Shown here: positions 34,836-43,293 of the stretch, piece after piece
Layout of the letters: each line of letters starts with the position of its first letter
Position numbering within the stretch: the stretch's first letter is position 1
NCBI GenBank assembly: GCA_016791265.1
Contig: JAEUMY010000008.1
Span: 80,373-144,372, forward strand
Origin: Betaproteobacteria bacterium
GTDB taxonomy: Bacteria > Pseudomonadota > Gammaproteobacteria > Burkholderiales > Usitatibacteraceae
DNA: 64,000 nt
Direction: 5' to 3'
The notes under the pieces: generated by a model
The model's database searches: none
The model's input: the letters and a program-made list of their open reading frames with translations, nothing else
What the model was told of the DNA's origin: nothing
Program-made: the position numbers and the translations under genes

Positions 34836-36206
34836 ATGACCGATCCTGTCACGCCGCCGCGCCGTCTGTCACTCTCGCCGGGTGCGCGTCTGGTCCACGC
34901 CTTGTGGGCGCTGGCTGCGCTGGCGCTGGCCGCGGCCATTCTCGCCAATCGCTTTCCAGAGGGCGGAGCGGTGTGGTTGGGGATCGCCCTGTTGTTGCTG
35001 GCCGTCGTGCTGACCGATGGCGCCGTCGCGCTTCGCACCGGCGCGCCGGACGTGCTCACTGCTCGGCGCGCGCTGCCGCACGCGCTGGCGCTTGGCGTGG
35101 CGAAGAAGATCGCGCTCAAGGTCGCCAACAGCGGCACGCGCGAGCTGGCATTGACCCTGCATGACCACGCGCCGGCGCTGCTTCACGCGCAGGCGCTGCC
35201 TGCGAATATTCGCATTCCGGCAGCCAGCGAAACCACGCTCTGGTACGAGGTGACGCCCGTTCAGCGCGGCCCCGCCGATTTCGGCCACATGGAGGCGCTG
35301 GTCGATTCGCCGTGGGGCTTCTGGCGGCGTCGCCGCTGGCTTGGCGAGCCCACGACGATTCGCGTCTATCCCAACTTCGCCGCCGTCGCGCGCTTCGCGT
35401 TGCTCGCGACCGATCATCGCCTGTCACGACTCGGTGTCAAGCTGAAGCGCCGCCGCGGGGAGGGCATGGAGTTTCATCAACTGCGCGAGTACCGCGAGGG
35501 CGACAGCCTGCGCCAGATCGACTGGAAGGCCACCACGCGGCAACGCAAACTCATTTCGCGCGACTATCAGGACGAGCGTGATCAGCGCCTGGTGTTCCTG
35601 CTGGATTCTTCGCGCCGCATGCGTGCGCAGGATGGCGAATATTCGCACTTCGACCAGGCGTTGAATTCGTTGATGCTGCTCGCCCATGTGGCGCTGAAGC
35701 AGGGTGATTCGGTGGGCGCGCTGTCGTTCGGCCAGGGGCGGGGCGGCGACCGCTTCTTCGCCCCCGAGAAGGGCGGCGCGGTGCTGAACCAGCTCACCAA
35801 CGCGCTCTACGACTTGCAGCCGCAGCCGCGCACCGGCGACTACCTCGAGGCCGCGAAGGCGCTGATGGCGCGCGTGAGGAAGCGCGCGATGGTCATCCTC
35901 CTCACCAACCTGCGCGATGAAGATGAGGATGAATTGCAACTCGCCATTCGCGTGTTGTCGGCCAAGCACCTGGTCGTGCTGGCGAGTCTGCGCGAAGCGG
36001 CGCTGGATGACATGCTCGAACGCGAGGTGAGCACCTTCGACGATGCGTTGGACGTGGCCTCGGCCCAGCACTATCTGGATCAACGCGAACGCACCTTCGC
36101 CAAGCTGGTGAAGAAGGAAACCTTCGCGCTCGACGTGCCGCCCGCGAAGTTGCCCATCGCGCTGGTGAACCAGTATCTCGAGATCAAGCGCAGTGGGCGG
36201 TTGTGA
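34836..36206 (+). CDS. DUF58 protein (MoxR partner)
   Basis: 456 residues. Two N-terminal membrane helices, a beta-rich segment, then the DUF58 core (GEGMEFHQLREYREGDSLRQIDWKATTRQRKLISRDYQDERDQRL) with a VWA-like MIDAS start (LVFLLDSSRRM). Two exact palindrome copies lie inside: 35202-35213 encodes ANIR (123-126) and 35635-35646 encodes EYS (268-270). The second falls right after the VWA-like strand. Last gene of the eight-gene cluster. Confidence 0.9.
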   Translation: MTDPVTPPRRLSLSPGARLVHALWALAALALAAAILANRFPEGGAVWLGIALLLLAVVLTDGAVALRTGAPDVLTARRALPHALALGVAKKIALKVANSGTRELALTLHDHAPALLHAQALPANIRIPAASETTLWYEVTPVQRGPADFGHMEALVDSPWGFWRRRRWLGEPTTIRVYPNFAAVARFALLATDHRLSRLGVKLKRRRGEGMEFHQLREYREGDSLRQIDWKATTRQRKLISRDYQDERDQRLVFLLDSSRRMRAQDGEYSHFDQALNSLMLLAHVALKQGDSVGALSFGQGRGGDRFFAPEKGGAVLNQLTNALYDLQPQPRTGDYLEAAKALMARVRKRAMVILLTNLRDEDEDELQLAIRVLSAKHLVVLASLREAALDDMLEREVSTFDDALDVASAQHYLDQRERTFAKLVKKETFALDVPPAKLPIALVNQYLEIKRSGRL

Positions 36207-36228
36207 CGCGGTCACCCATCGCGGCGCC

Positions 36229-36240
36229 GCGAATATTCGC
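36229..36240. repeat. GCGAATATTCGC palindrome, intergenic
   Basis: Exact copy 23 bp after the DUF58 stop, in a GCCGC...GGG context that extends the inverted repeat by two bases. Confidence 0.9.
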
Positions 36241-36344
36241 GGGAAGGTCAATAGCCGGGCGCCGATGATCGTGCCTGAACGACGGATCCGCGCCACGATG
36301 ACGCCGCCCGCCTTCGGCTTTTTTCTCGCGTTCCCTTCACCAAG

Positions 36345-36356
36345 GCGAATATTCGC
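36345..36356. repeat. GCGAATATTCGC palindrome in a putative promoter
   Basis: Exact copy 13 bp upstream of a TACAAT -10-like box (36370-36375) that precedes the next gene by 33 bp, so it would lie where a -35 element and spacer are expected. Confidence 0.85.
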
Positions 36357-36408
36357 GATGTCGGCTTGCTACAATGCGGCCCATTGATCCTCAAGCAGGC
36401 GACGCGCC

Positions 36409-36651
36409 GTGACCAAATTCGACCCCAGCAAAACCGAAACCCTCATGCTCACCAACGAGATCGAGCTGCTCATGGCCGACCGCCAGAAGTTGCTCATGCT
36501 CGCTGGCGCGGCCGCCAAGTTCGTCGAGAAGGTGAACATCGAGAAGCTGCCGATGTCGGTCGTGCCGCTGGCCGAGGCCATCGCGTCCAGCGTCAACGAT
36601 CTGTCGGAAGAGACGCTGCGCGAGGCGCTGTTGGCGCTGAAGAGAAAGTAG
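36409..36651 (+). CDS. Small conserved-looking helical protein
   Basis: 80 residues, family not recognised. Almost wholly helical and charged (NEIELLMADRQKLLMLAGAAAKFVEKVNIEKL), with no signal peptide. GTG start at 36409, downstream of TACAAT. The clean codon pattern and promoter-like leader support a real gene. Confidence 0.65.
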   Translation: MTKFDPSKTETLMLTNEIELLMADRQKLLMLAGAAAKFVEKVNIEKLPMSVVPLAEAIASSVNDLSEETLREALLALKRK

Positions 36652-36712
36652 TCCGGGCGTTGCCCAGAGACGCGTGGCGCAGGCATTCGCCACAAGGCAG
36701 GAGGAGAACCGC

Positions 36713-36916
36713 ATGGACCAGGAAGTTTTCAACATGAGCGTGCGCCGCTTTCTGAAGTCGGTCGGCGTGCAGTCGCAGCGCGAGATCGAGCAGGCCGTCA
36801 CGAGGGCGGTCGATGAGGGACGCCTCGCCCCCAATGCCAGCGTGCCCGCGACCATGACGCTGACGCTGGAAGGGCTGGGGACGTTCACCGTCAACGGCAA
36901 CATCGAGCTGGGCTGA
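36713..36916 (+). CDS. DUF6494-like small protein
   Basis: 67 residues (MDQEVFNMSVRRFLKSVGVQ, REIEQAVTRAV, then a beta-rich TMTLTLEGLGTFTVNGNIELG). It matches a small proteobacterial family of unknown function with the same MDQEVFNMS start. A strong AGGAGGAG ribosome site precedes ATG 36713. Confidence 0.8.
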   Translation: MDQEVFNMSVRRFLKSVGVQSQREIEQAVTRAVDEGRLAPNASVPATMTLTLEGLGTFTVNGNIELG

Positions 36917-36944
36917 TCCTCCACCCGCTCGGCAGCCGCGCACC

Positions 36945-37541
36945 TTGCTCTATCCGGCACTCTCCGAGATCCCGCGCCGCGGCGGCGCAGTCACGCCCGC
37001 CATCGGCAAATCGCTGCTGAAGTTCTTCGGCTGGCGACTCACGGGCGCGCCGCCGAATATTCGCAAGGTCATGGTTGCCGTGGCGCCGCACACGTCCAAC
37101 TGGGATTTCCTCGTTGGCGTGATGGTGATGTGGGCCATTGACCTCCGGCTCAACTTTTTTGGCAAGCACACGCTGTTCAAGGGTGTATTCGGCAAGTGGA
37201 TGCGCTCCATTGGCGGCATTCCCGTTGATCGCGGCTCCGCGCACGGCCTCGTCGGCGAGGCGGTCAATGCGTTCAACGAGCGCGAGACGCTGTGGTTCGC
37301 CATCGCGCCGGAAGGAACACGCAAGAAAGTCGATCACTTCAAAGCCGGATTCATGCACATCGCCACCCAGGCCAACGTGCCCGTGCTGCTGGTGTCATTC
37401 GACCTTGTCGACCGCGTCGTGCATTTCGGCGACGTCCTGCAACCCACAGGCGACGTGGCCGCCGATGTTGCGAGGATCGAGGCGTATTTCCGGCCGCTCA
37501 CGCAGAAGGTTGATGCGGTGAGGGTGCGCGGCAAGAAGTAG
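36945..37541 (+). CDS. 1-acylglycerol-3-phosphate acyltransferase-like protein
   Basis: 198 residues. The PlsC-type motif HTSNWDF (HX4D) and the acceptor motif APEGTRKKV are visible, as is GGIPVDRGSA. Lacks an obvious membrane anchor and probably acylates a lysophospholipid. A weak TTG (36945) is the only start that leaves a normal N-terminus, so the start is uncertain. A one-mismatch palindrome (37053-37064) encodes PNIR at residues 37-40. Confidence 0.85.
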   Translation: MLYPALSEIPRRGGAVTPAIGKSLLKFFGWRLTGAPPNIRKVMVAVAPHTSNWDFLVGVMVMWAIDLRLNFFGKHTLFKGVFGKWMRSIGGIPVDRGSAHGLVGEAVNAFNERETLWFAIAPEGTRKKVDHFKAGFMHIATQANVPVLLVSFDLVDRVVHFGDVLQPTGDVAADVARIEAYFRPLTQKVDAVRVRGKK

Positions 37542-37657
37542 CAATTCCCCTAGCGCCAATGACTGGGACTCGCGCTAGAGTGTGGGCGCCGCGAGCAAGG
37601 TCGACACGAAGCTCGGTCGGGCACGACGCACGACTACACGACAAACAGGAGGCAGGC

Positions 37658-40600
37658 ATGCGACGTCAATCGCGCAGCCATCTGCGCCAGGCATTTTCGC
37701 GCCCGGCGCAGCGGCTGCTTTCTTTTTCTCTCGCCGGGACGCTCGCGCTGATGCCCGTGACTGCGGCGTTCGCCCAGTCGGGCGCGACCCGAGTGGAGGG
37801 ACTGCGCGACAATACGCCGCGCCACCATGCCATCACCGGCGCCAGGCTGGTGATCGCGCCGGGCAAGGTCATCGACAATGGCGTGCTGGTGATGAAGGAT
37901 GGCCGAATCGTTGCCGCCGGTGCCGATGTCGCCGCGCCGCCCGGTGCGCGCGTGTGGAACCTGCCAGGCCGGATCGTCTATCCCGGCTTCATCGATCTGG
38001 CCGGCAGCGTGGGCGTGCCTGCTGCGGCGCGCGCCCGGCCGGCGCAGCCTTCGTTCCAGCCGGGTGCGGACTTCGCCGCATTTCAAGCCAGCCTCGCGCA
38101 AGCGGACTTGCGCGCGCCCGGTCCTCGCAGCCTGTCTTCCGCCAACCGCTCGGTGCGTGCCGATTTTGATGTGGCGGCGCATCTGGAATTGAAGGCAGAC
38201 GAGCTGAAGGGTGCGCGCGATCTGGGCTTCACCGCCGTGCTTGCTTCGCCGATGGCCGGCACGTTCCGCGGGCAGAGTGCCCTTATCAATACTGCGGACA
38301 AGCTGGACGCGAAACCGCTCACCCTGCTGCCGCGCGCCGCGCAGCACGCGGCCATCGAGTACGAGCGCGGCTTCGGCGCGGGTGTGCAATACCCCAACTC
38401 CGCGATGGGCGCCATCGCGTTGATCCGTCAAACGCTGTACGACGCGCGCTGGCAGAAAAACGGCGTGACCGCGAATGGCGAGCGCGTCGAACCCAATGCC
38501 ACGCTGGATGCGCTACGCCCCCCGCTGGAGGGCAAGCAGCCGGTCATCTTCGCTGCCGAGGGGGAACAGGACTTCCGCCGCATTGCGAATATTCGCGATG
38601 AATTCGGTCTCAGGGTGATCGCGCTGGGCAACGGCTACGAGTATCGCCGCGTCGCGCAATTGAGGTCGCTGGGCATGCCGGTTATCGTGCCACTCAACTT
38701 CCCGACGGCGCCGGAGGTGGAGACACCGGACGCGGCGCTCGATGTCCCGCTGGAACACTTGCAGCACTGGGAACATGCGCCTTCCAATGCGGCGTATCTC
38801 GCGAAGGCCGGCGTTGAGTTCGCGTTCACGGCGAACGGTCTCCGTGACGCGGCGCGCGAGTTCTGGCCCGCGGTGCGGCAGGCAGTCAAGCGCGGGCTTG
38901 CGGGCGATGCGGCGCTGGCCGCGCTCACGACCACGCCCGCCAAATTGATCGGTGTCGCGACGCAGCTGGGCACGCTTGAGCCGGGCCGCCTCGCCAATGT
39001 TGTCGTTGCCAACGGTGATCTCTTTGCAGGTAGCGACGCGGAGATCGAGCTCACCTTCATCGACGGCCGTCCGCATGCCGCACCCGCGCATGACCGCGCC
39101 GAGGTGCGTGGCATATGGACGATTGCGGGCCGCGCATCGGCGGAGGATTGGGTCATAGCGGGAACGCGCGCGAGGCCCACCCTCGCACTGGACGGGCAGA
39201 CTTGCGACGTCACGGTGCGTGGTCGGCAACTGGTGGTGGCAACGCCTTGCGGCAAGACGCCGGGCGAAAAGACCATCTTCATTGCCGACGTTCGCGGTGA
39301 TGCGATGCAGGGCGCGGCGCAGTCTCCCAGCGGCGTCGCACCCTGGTCCGCGGTGCGGAAGACGCCATTCGTTGATGTCGAGCGGCCCGGCCAGCGCCTG
39401 CCGGACGTTCCGCCGCCCGCCGCGCCCAGCGCCTGGCCTGCCGGCAGTTTTGGCATGAAAGCAACCCCCGCCGCTGAGCATGTCATCGTCAAGAACGCGA
39501 CTGTCTGGACCAGCGCCGCCACAGGCAAGCTTGTCGACGGCGACGTCATCGTGAAGGACGGCAAGATAGCCGCAGTCGGCAGAAATCTCGCCACGCCGCC
39601 GGGAGCTTCGGTCATCGATGCGCGTGGCAAGCACGTCACGCCGGGCATGATCGACGCGCACTCGCACACGGCAGTCGCAGGTGGCATCAACGAGTCGACC
39701 AGTTCCGTCACCGCCGAGGTGCGCATCGGAGATGTGATCGACGCGACCAACATCAGCATGTATCGCCAGCTCGCGGGTGGCACCACGGCAGCCAACGTGC
39801 TGCACGGCTCGGCCAACACCATCGGCGGGCAGAGCCAGACGCTCAAGTTCCGCTGGGGCGCGGAGGCGGATGGCCTCAAGTTCGCTGGCGCGGCGCCGGG
39901 CATCAAGTTCGCGCTGGGTGAGAACGTGAAGCAATCCAACATGCAGACCGAGGGTACACGCTATCCGCAGACGCGCATGGGGGTGGAGCAGATTTTGCGT
40001 GATGCCTTCTCCGCCGCGAGGACGTATCAGCAGCGTTGGGCGGCATACAAGGCGAATCCCAAGGTGGTGCGAGAGCCGCGTCGCGATCTGCAATTGGACA
40101 CGCTGGCGGAGCTGCTGGAGAAGAAGCGCGCTGTCCATATTCACTCGTACCGCGCCGACGAAATTCTCATGTTCGCCCGCGTGGCGAAGGAACTGGGCAT
40201 TCCCGTCGCCACATTTCAGCATGTGCTGGAAGGCTACAAGGTGGCCGATGCGATCAGGGACATCGGCGCTGGCGCGTCGTCGTTCTCCGATTGGTGGGCA
40301 TACAAGATGGAAGTGGCCGACGCGATCCCGTACAACGGCGCCATCATGCACAAGGTGGGCGTTTTGACCACGTTCAACTCCGATAGCGATGAGCTGGCGC
40401 GCCGCCTCAACACCGAGGCGGCCAAGGCCGTGCGTTACGGCGGCGTGAGCGAGACCGAGGCGCTCAAGTTCGTGACGATCAACGCGGCGAAGCAGCTCGG
40501 CATCGACGGGCGCACCGGCTCAATTGAAGCGGGCAAGGATGCCGACTTCGTCATTTGGTCCGCCGATCCGCTCTCGCCCGCCGCGGTCGCGGAGCAGACG

Positions 40601-40900
40601 TGGGTGGATGGGCGGCGCTACTACGATCTGGTGTCGCATCGCGCGATGGCGGCGGAGGCGGAAGCCGAAAAGCGGCGCCTCGTCGCCAAGGCGCTGCCGC
40701 ACCGCATGGCGCGGGTGGCGCTCGCTGTTTCGTCAGCTGGCGGCGGCGTCAGACCCGAGTCACCGCCTTCGCCGCGCAACGACTTGCAGGACCTGCTTGA
40801 CTACATGCGCTTGCAGCGGCTGCTGCACATGGAAGCGTCGTACCGCGGCGAATACTGGAACGGCGGCAACTGGCACGAATGCACGGAGGATGCGCGATGA
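37658..40900 (+). CDS. Secreted double-domain amidohydrolase
   Basis: 1080 residues with a signal peptide. Two amidohydrolase modules are joined. The first (about 60-520) has the beta-sandwich and barrel start (ITGARLVIAPGKVIDNGVLVMKDGRIVAAG, YPGFIDLAGSVG) but lacks HxH, so it is probably inactive. The second (about 600-1010) has MIDAHSHTAVAGG (metal HxH), VHIHSYRADEI, and FNSDSDELARRL. Substrate unknown, likely a peptide or cyclic amide. AGGAGG precedes ATG 37658. Exact palindrome 38585-38596 encodes ANIR (310-313). Its stop overlaps the next amidohydrolase (ATGA). Confidence 0.88.
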   Translation: MRRQSRSHLRQAFSRPAQRLLSFSLAGTLALMPVTAAFAQSGATRVEGLRDNTPRHHAITGARLVIAPGKVIDNGVLVMKDGRIVAAGADVAAPPGARVWNLPGRIVYPGFIDLAGSVGVPAAARARPAQPSFQPGADFAAFQASLAQADLRAPGPRSLSSANRSVRADFDVAAHLELKADELKGARDLGFTAVLASPMAGTFRGQSALINTADKLDAKPLTLLPRAAQHAAIEYERGFGAGVQYPNSAMGAIALIRQTLYDARWQKNGVTANGERVEPNATLDALRPPLEGKQPVIFAAEGEQDFRRIANIRDEFGLRVIALGNGYEYRRVAQLRSLGMPVIVPLNFPTAPEVETPDAALDVPLEHLQHWEHAPSNAAYLAKAGVEFAFTANGLRDAAREFWPAVRQAVKRGLAGDAALAALTTTPAKLIGVATQLGTLEPGRLANVVVANGDLFAGSDAEIELTFIDGRPHAAPAHDRAEVRGIWTIAGRASAEDWVIAGTRARPTLALDGQTCDVTVRGRQLVVATPCGKTPGEKTIFIADVRGDAMQGAAQSPSGVAPWSAVRKTPFVDVERPGQRLPDVPPPAAPSAWPAGSFGMKATPAAEHVIVKNATVWTSAATGKLVDGDVIVKDGKIAAVGRNLATPPGASVIDARGKHVTPGMIDAHSHTAVAGGINESTSSVTAEVRIGDVIDATNISMYRQLAGGTTAANVLHGSANTIGGQSQTLKFRWGAEADGLKFAGAAPGIKFALGENVKQSNMQTEGTRYPQTRMGVEQILRDAFSAARTYQQRWAAYKANPKVVREPRRDLQLDTLAELLEKKRAVHIHSYRADEILMFARVAKELGIPVATFQHVLEGYKVADAIRDIGAGASSFSDWWAYKMEVADAIPYNGAIMHKVGVLTTFNSDSDELARRLNTEAAKAVRYGGVSETEALKFVTINAAKQLGIDGRTGSIEAGKDADFVIWSADPLSPAAVAEQTWVDGRRYYDLVSHRAMAAEAEAEKRRLVAKALPHRMARVALAVSSAGGGVRPESPPSPRNDLQDLLDYMRLQRLLHMEASYRGEYWNGGNWHECTEDAR

Positions 40901-42255
40901 AGCGATGCGAATATTCGCAATGGGCGCTTGCGCTCGCATTGACGTTGTCTTGGGCGCTGCCCGTTTTCGCGTCCGGCGAAGTGCCGCCGCCGAAACAAAC
41001 GAGGCCGCTCCTCATTGCCGGCGCAACGCTGCACACCATTTCAGGCATCGCCATTCCCGATGGCCGAATGCTCATCGACAAGGGCCGCATCGCTGCCATT
41101 GGCACCGCAGCCAGCATGCCCGACGCCGCAGGGGTGGAAGTGCTCAATCTCAAGGGCAAACATGTGTACCCCGGTCTCATCGCCGCCAACACGGCGATGG
41201 GGCTCGCGGAAGTTTCCGCCGTACGCGCGACGGTTGATTTGACCGAGACCGGGCCGCTCAACCCCAACGTGCGCGCGCTGGTGGCTGTCAATGCCGACAG
41301 CGAGCTGATTCCGGTGGCGCGTGCCAATGGTGTGCTGGCGGCACTCTCCGTCCCGCGTGCGGGCGCCGCGGGTCTCATCGGCGGCACCTCCGCCGTCATC
41401 CAGCTGGATGGCTGGACGTGGGAGGACATGGCCATTGAACGCGAGGCCGGGCTGCATGTCTTTCTGCCGTCGATGCGCTCGCCTGCAGCGCAGAATCCCC
41501 AGCTTTCGCCACAGCGCATTGAAGACATGCAGCGCACGATGCAAGCGCGGCTTCGCACGCTGGACGAGGCGTTCGAGTCGGCGGCGGCCTATGCCAAGGC
41601 TCTTTCCGCAGGTGAGAGCGTCGAGCGTGATGAGCGGTGGGAGTCCATGCGTCCCGTGTTCACTGGCGCGCGCAAGGTGTTCGTGCATGCAGACGACATT
41701 GCTCAGCTTCGCCACGCGCTCGGTTTCGCCGAGCGGTTCGCGTTGAAGATCGTCATTGTCGGCGGTGCGGATGCTCCGCTGATCGCGCCGCTGTTGAAGG
41801 CGAAGGATGTGCCGGTCATCATCGCTGGGGTGCATCGCCTGCCGCTTCGCCGGAACGATCCGCCCGAGACACCGTTCTTCGTCGCCGCCAAGCTGCACGC
41901 GGCCGGCGTAAAGGTCGTCATCGCGCGCACCGGCGGTGCAGGCGACGCGGCCCGTGAACGCAGCCTGCCGTTCGAGGCGGGTACAGCGGTGGCGCACGGC
42001 TTGCCGCGTGCCGACGCGTTGCGCGCCATCACGCTCAGCGCCGCCGAGGTGCTGGGCGTGGCCGACAAGCTGGGTTCGCTGGACCCGGGCAAGCTCGCCA
42101 ACTTCTTCGTCACCGACGGCGACCCGCTGGAAATCCGGACGAATGTGGAGCGCGTGTTCATCCAGGGCCGCGAGCTCCCGATGACCGACAAGCAGACGCG
42201 ATTGCGTGACAAGTACGAGGAGCGGTATCGGCAGTTGGGTGCGGAGAGGCGCTGA
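40897..42255 (+). CDS. Secreted amidohydrolase-like protein, degenerate metal site
   Basis: 452 residues. Signal peptide MKRCEYSQWALALALTLSWALPVFA, in which an exact palindrome copy (40907-40918) supplies codons 4-8. The amidohydrolase fold is recognisable (LLIAGATLHTISGIAIPDGRMLIDKGRIAAIG; ADALRAITLSAAEVLGVADKLGSLDPGKLANFFV), but the HxH after strand 1 is replaced (VYPGLIAANTAMG). It may act as a non-catalytic partner of the preceding enzyme, with which it overlaps by 4 bp. Confidence 0.85.
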   Translation: MKRCEYSQWALALALTLSWALPVFASGEVPPPKQTRPLLIAGATLHTISGIAIPDGRMLIDKGRIAAIGTAASMPDAAGVEVLNLKGKHVYPGLIAANTAMGLAEVSAVRATVDLTETGPLNPNVRALVAVNADSELIPVARANGVLAALSVPRAGAAGLIGGTSAVIQLDGWTWEDMAIEREAGLHVFLPSMRSPAAQNPQLSPQRIEDMQRTMQARLRTLDEAFESAAAYAKALSAGESVERDERWESMRPVFTGARKVFVHADDIAQLRHALGFAERFALKIVIVGGADAPLIAPLLKAKDVPVIIAGVHRLPLRRNDPPETPFFVAAKLHAAGVKVVIARTGGAGDAARERSLPFEAGTAVAHGLPRADALRAITLSAAEVLGVADKLGSLDPGKLANFFVTDGDPLEIRTNVERVFIQGRELPMTDKQTRLRDKYEERYRQLGAERR

Positions 42256-42361
42256 CCAGCGCGCGCCAGTTTGGTGCGCGAATCGGGCAATGTGACAAGC
42301 AGTGCCTTGAATTGGGCGCCCCGCTTCGTGGGGTGATTTCGCCAAGCGTTTGAATGAGCTT

Positions 42362-42373
42362 GCGAATATTCGC
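42362..42373. repeat. GCGAATATTCGC palindrome, intergenic
   Basis: Exact copy 107 bp after the amidohydrolase pair, followed by ATTCGCAAG so that a second half-site overlaps. It lies about 40 bp upstream of a hairpin-terminator unit. Confidence 0.9.
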
Positions 42374-42404
42374 ATTCGCAAGCTGGCATGGTGTATGCAT
42401 AAGT

Positions 42405-42487
42405 GATGGAGTGCAGGGTTCTCGCCTGCACGTTTTCTCCTCCGAGAGCGGTTTGCCCGATGATCGAAAGATCATCGGGCATTTTTT
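42405..42487 (+). ncRNA. Candidate small RNA or orphan leader ending in terminator
   Basis: A 7-bp hairpin GTGCAGG/CCTGCAC (42411-42431) is followed by a pyrimidine-rich linker and a strong terminator (42455-42487). TATGCA (42394-42399) could be a -10, with a weak TTCGCA (42369-42374, right half of the palindrome) 19 bp before it. No gene fits between promoter-like region and terminator. Alternative: simply the 3' end of the amidohydrolase operon, 200 bp past its last stop. Confidence 0.35.
42455..42487 (+). terminator. Rho-independent terminator
   Basis: Perfect 11-bp stem GCCCGATGATC/GATCATCGGGC with GAAA loop, then ATTTTTT. Confidence 0.93.
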
Positions 42488-42539
42488 CTGCGCGGCGATG
42501 CGGGGGAGCGCGCGCCTCTGCGGCCTGCAATTCGCACGG

Positions 42540-42866
42540 CCTCGCGGGGTGCCGGACTATGCGCTCGCCAACGCCTACACGCTGATCACGCCGCTGTACG
42601 ACCTGGCGCCCGGCCACGGCAATCTGCTCTTTCGCGCGGGCGACGGCCAGGCGGGCTGATATCGGTATGGCGCCGGACGCGCCGTCTTTTTTGGCGACGG
42701 ATTCCTGCACACCACCGAACCCTATCCACCGCACGCGACGCCGCGGGTGCTGGTCAGCATGACCTTCGGCACCGACCGGATGCGTTACTGGGACGTCCTG
42801 AAGCAGACCGTCGGCACCCAGTCGGGATACAGGGTGCTGCCCTCCGGTGAGGTGCGACGCGGGTAG
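42540..42866 (+). pseudogene. C-terminal remnant of an oxygenase-like protein, nonsense-interrupted
   Basis: One frame reads ANAYTLITPLYDLAPGHGNLLFRAGDGQAG, TGA stop at 42657-42659, then YRYGAGRAVFFGDGFLHTT followed by EPYPP...RVLVSMTFGTDRMRYWDVL and stops at 42866. The text on both sides of the TGA is protein-like and in the same frame, so a stop has interrupted a gene whose 5' part is missing. FLHTTEP suggests a cupin or 2-oxoglutarate-oxygenase-like fold, which is not certain. Confidence 0.6.
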
Positions 42867-42875
42867 CGGCGACCG

Positions 42876-43289
42876 CTATGGTCGATCCGGATCGAGTCTG
42901 AACGCGCCCGGCAACAGTGTGCCGACGGTCGTGCGCTCGACGTCGCCGGCGAGATTGGTGAGCACCACTGGCAGTGACGCGCCGCCCAGCTCGAACATCA
43001 CCTGCCTGCACGCGCCGCACGGCGAGATGGGGCCGTCCGTGTTGCCGACGACCGCGATCATCGCGAAGGTGTCGGCGCGCACGCCGGCCGCGATGGCGGA
43101 GAAGAGCGCCGTGCGCTCGGCGCAATTGGTGAGTCCGTAGGACGCGCTCTCGACATTGCATCCTGCGAATATTCGCCCGTCCTGGGTGGCGACGGCGGCA
43201 CCCACCTTGAACTGTGAGTAGCGGGCGTATGCATGCTCGCGCGCCGCGTGGGCGGCGGCGATCAAATCCGATTCGGACACATGGGCCAA
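42876..43289 (-). CDS. cdd: Cytidine deaminase
   Basis: 137 residues, homotetrameric type. Zinc site CAERTALFSAIAAG and PCGACRQVMFEL with the catalytic Glu; substrate segment FKVGAAVATQDGRIFAGCNVESASYG. Deaminates cytidine and deoxycytidine for pyrimidine salvage. It follows nupC by 4 bp, forming an uptake-plus-salvage operon. An exact palindrome copy (43165-43176) encodes RIFA (39-42) next to the conserved GCNVE motif, where other Cdd proteins have variable residues such as KIYT. Confidence 0.95.
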   Translation of the reverse strand: MAHVSESDLIAAAHAAREHAYARYSQFKVGAAVATQDGRIFAGCNVESASYGLTNCAERTALFSAIAAGVRADTFAMIAVVGNTDGPISPCGACRQVMFELGGASLPVVLTNLAGDVERTTVGTLLPGAFRLDPDRP

Positions 43290-43293
43290 ATGA

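Noticed and set aside
42354..42659. 101-codon frame spanning palindrome, hairpin and terminator
   Set aside because: It crosses a strong terminator and joins unrelated pieces; only its last part belongs to the pseudogene.
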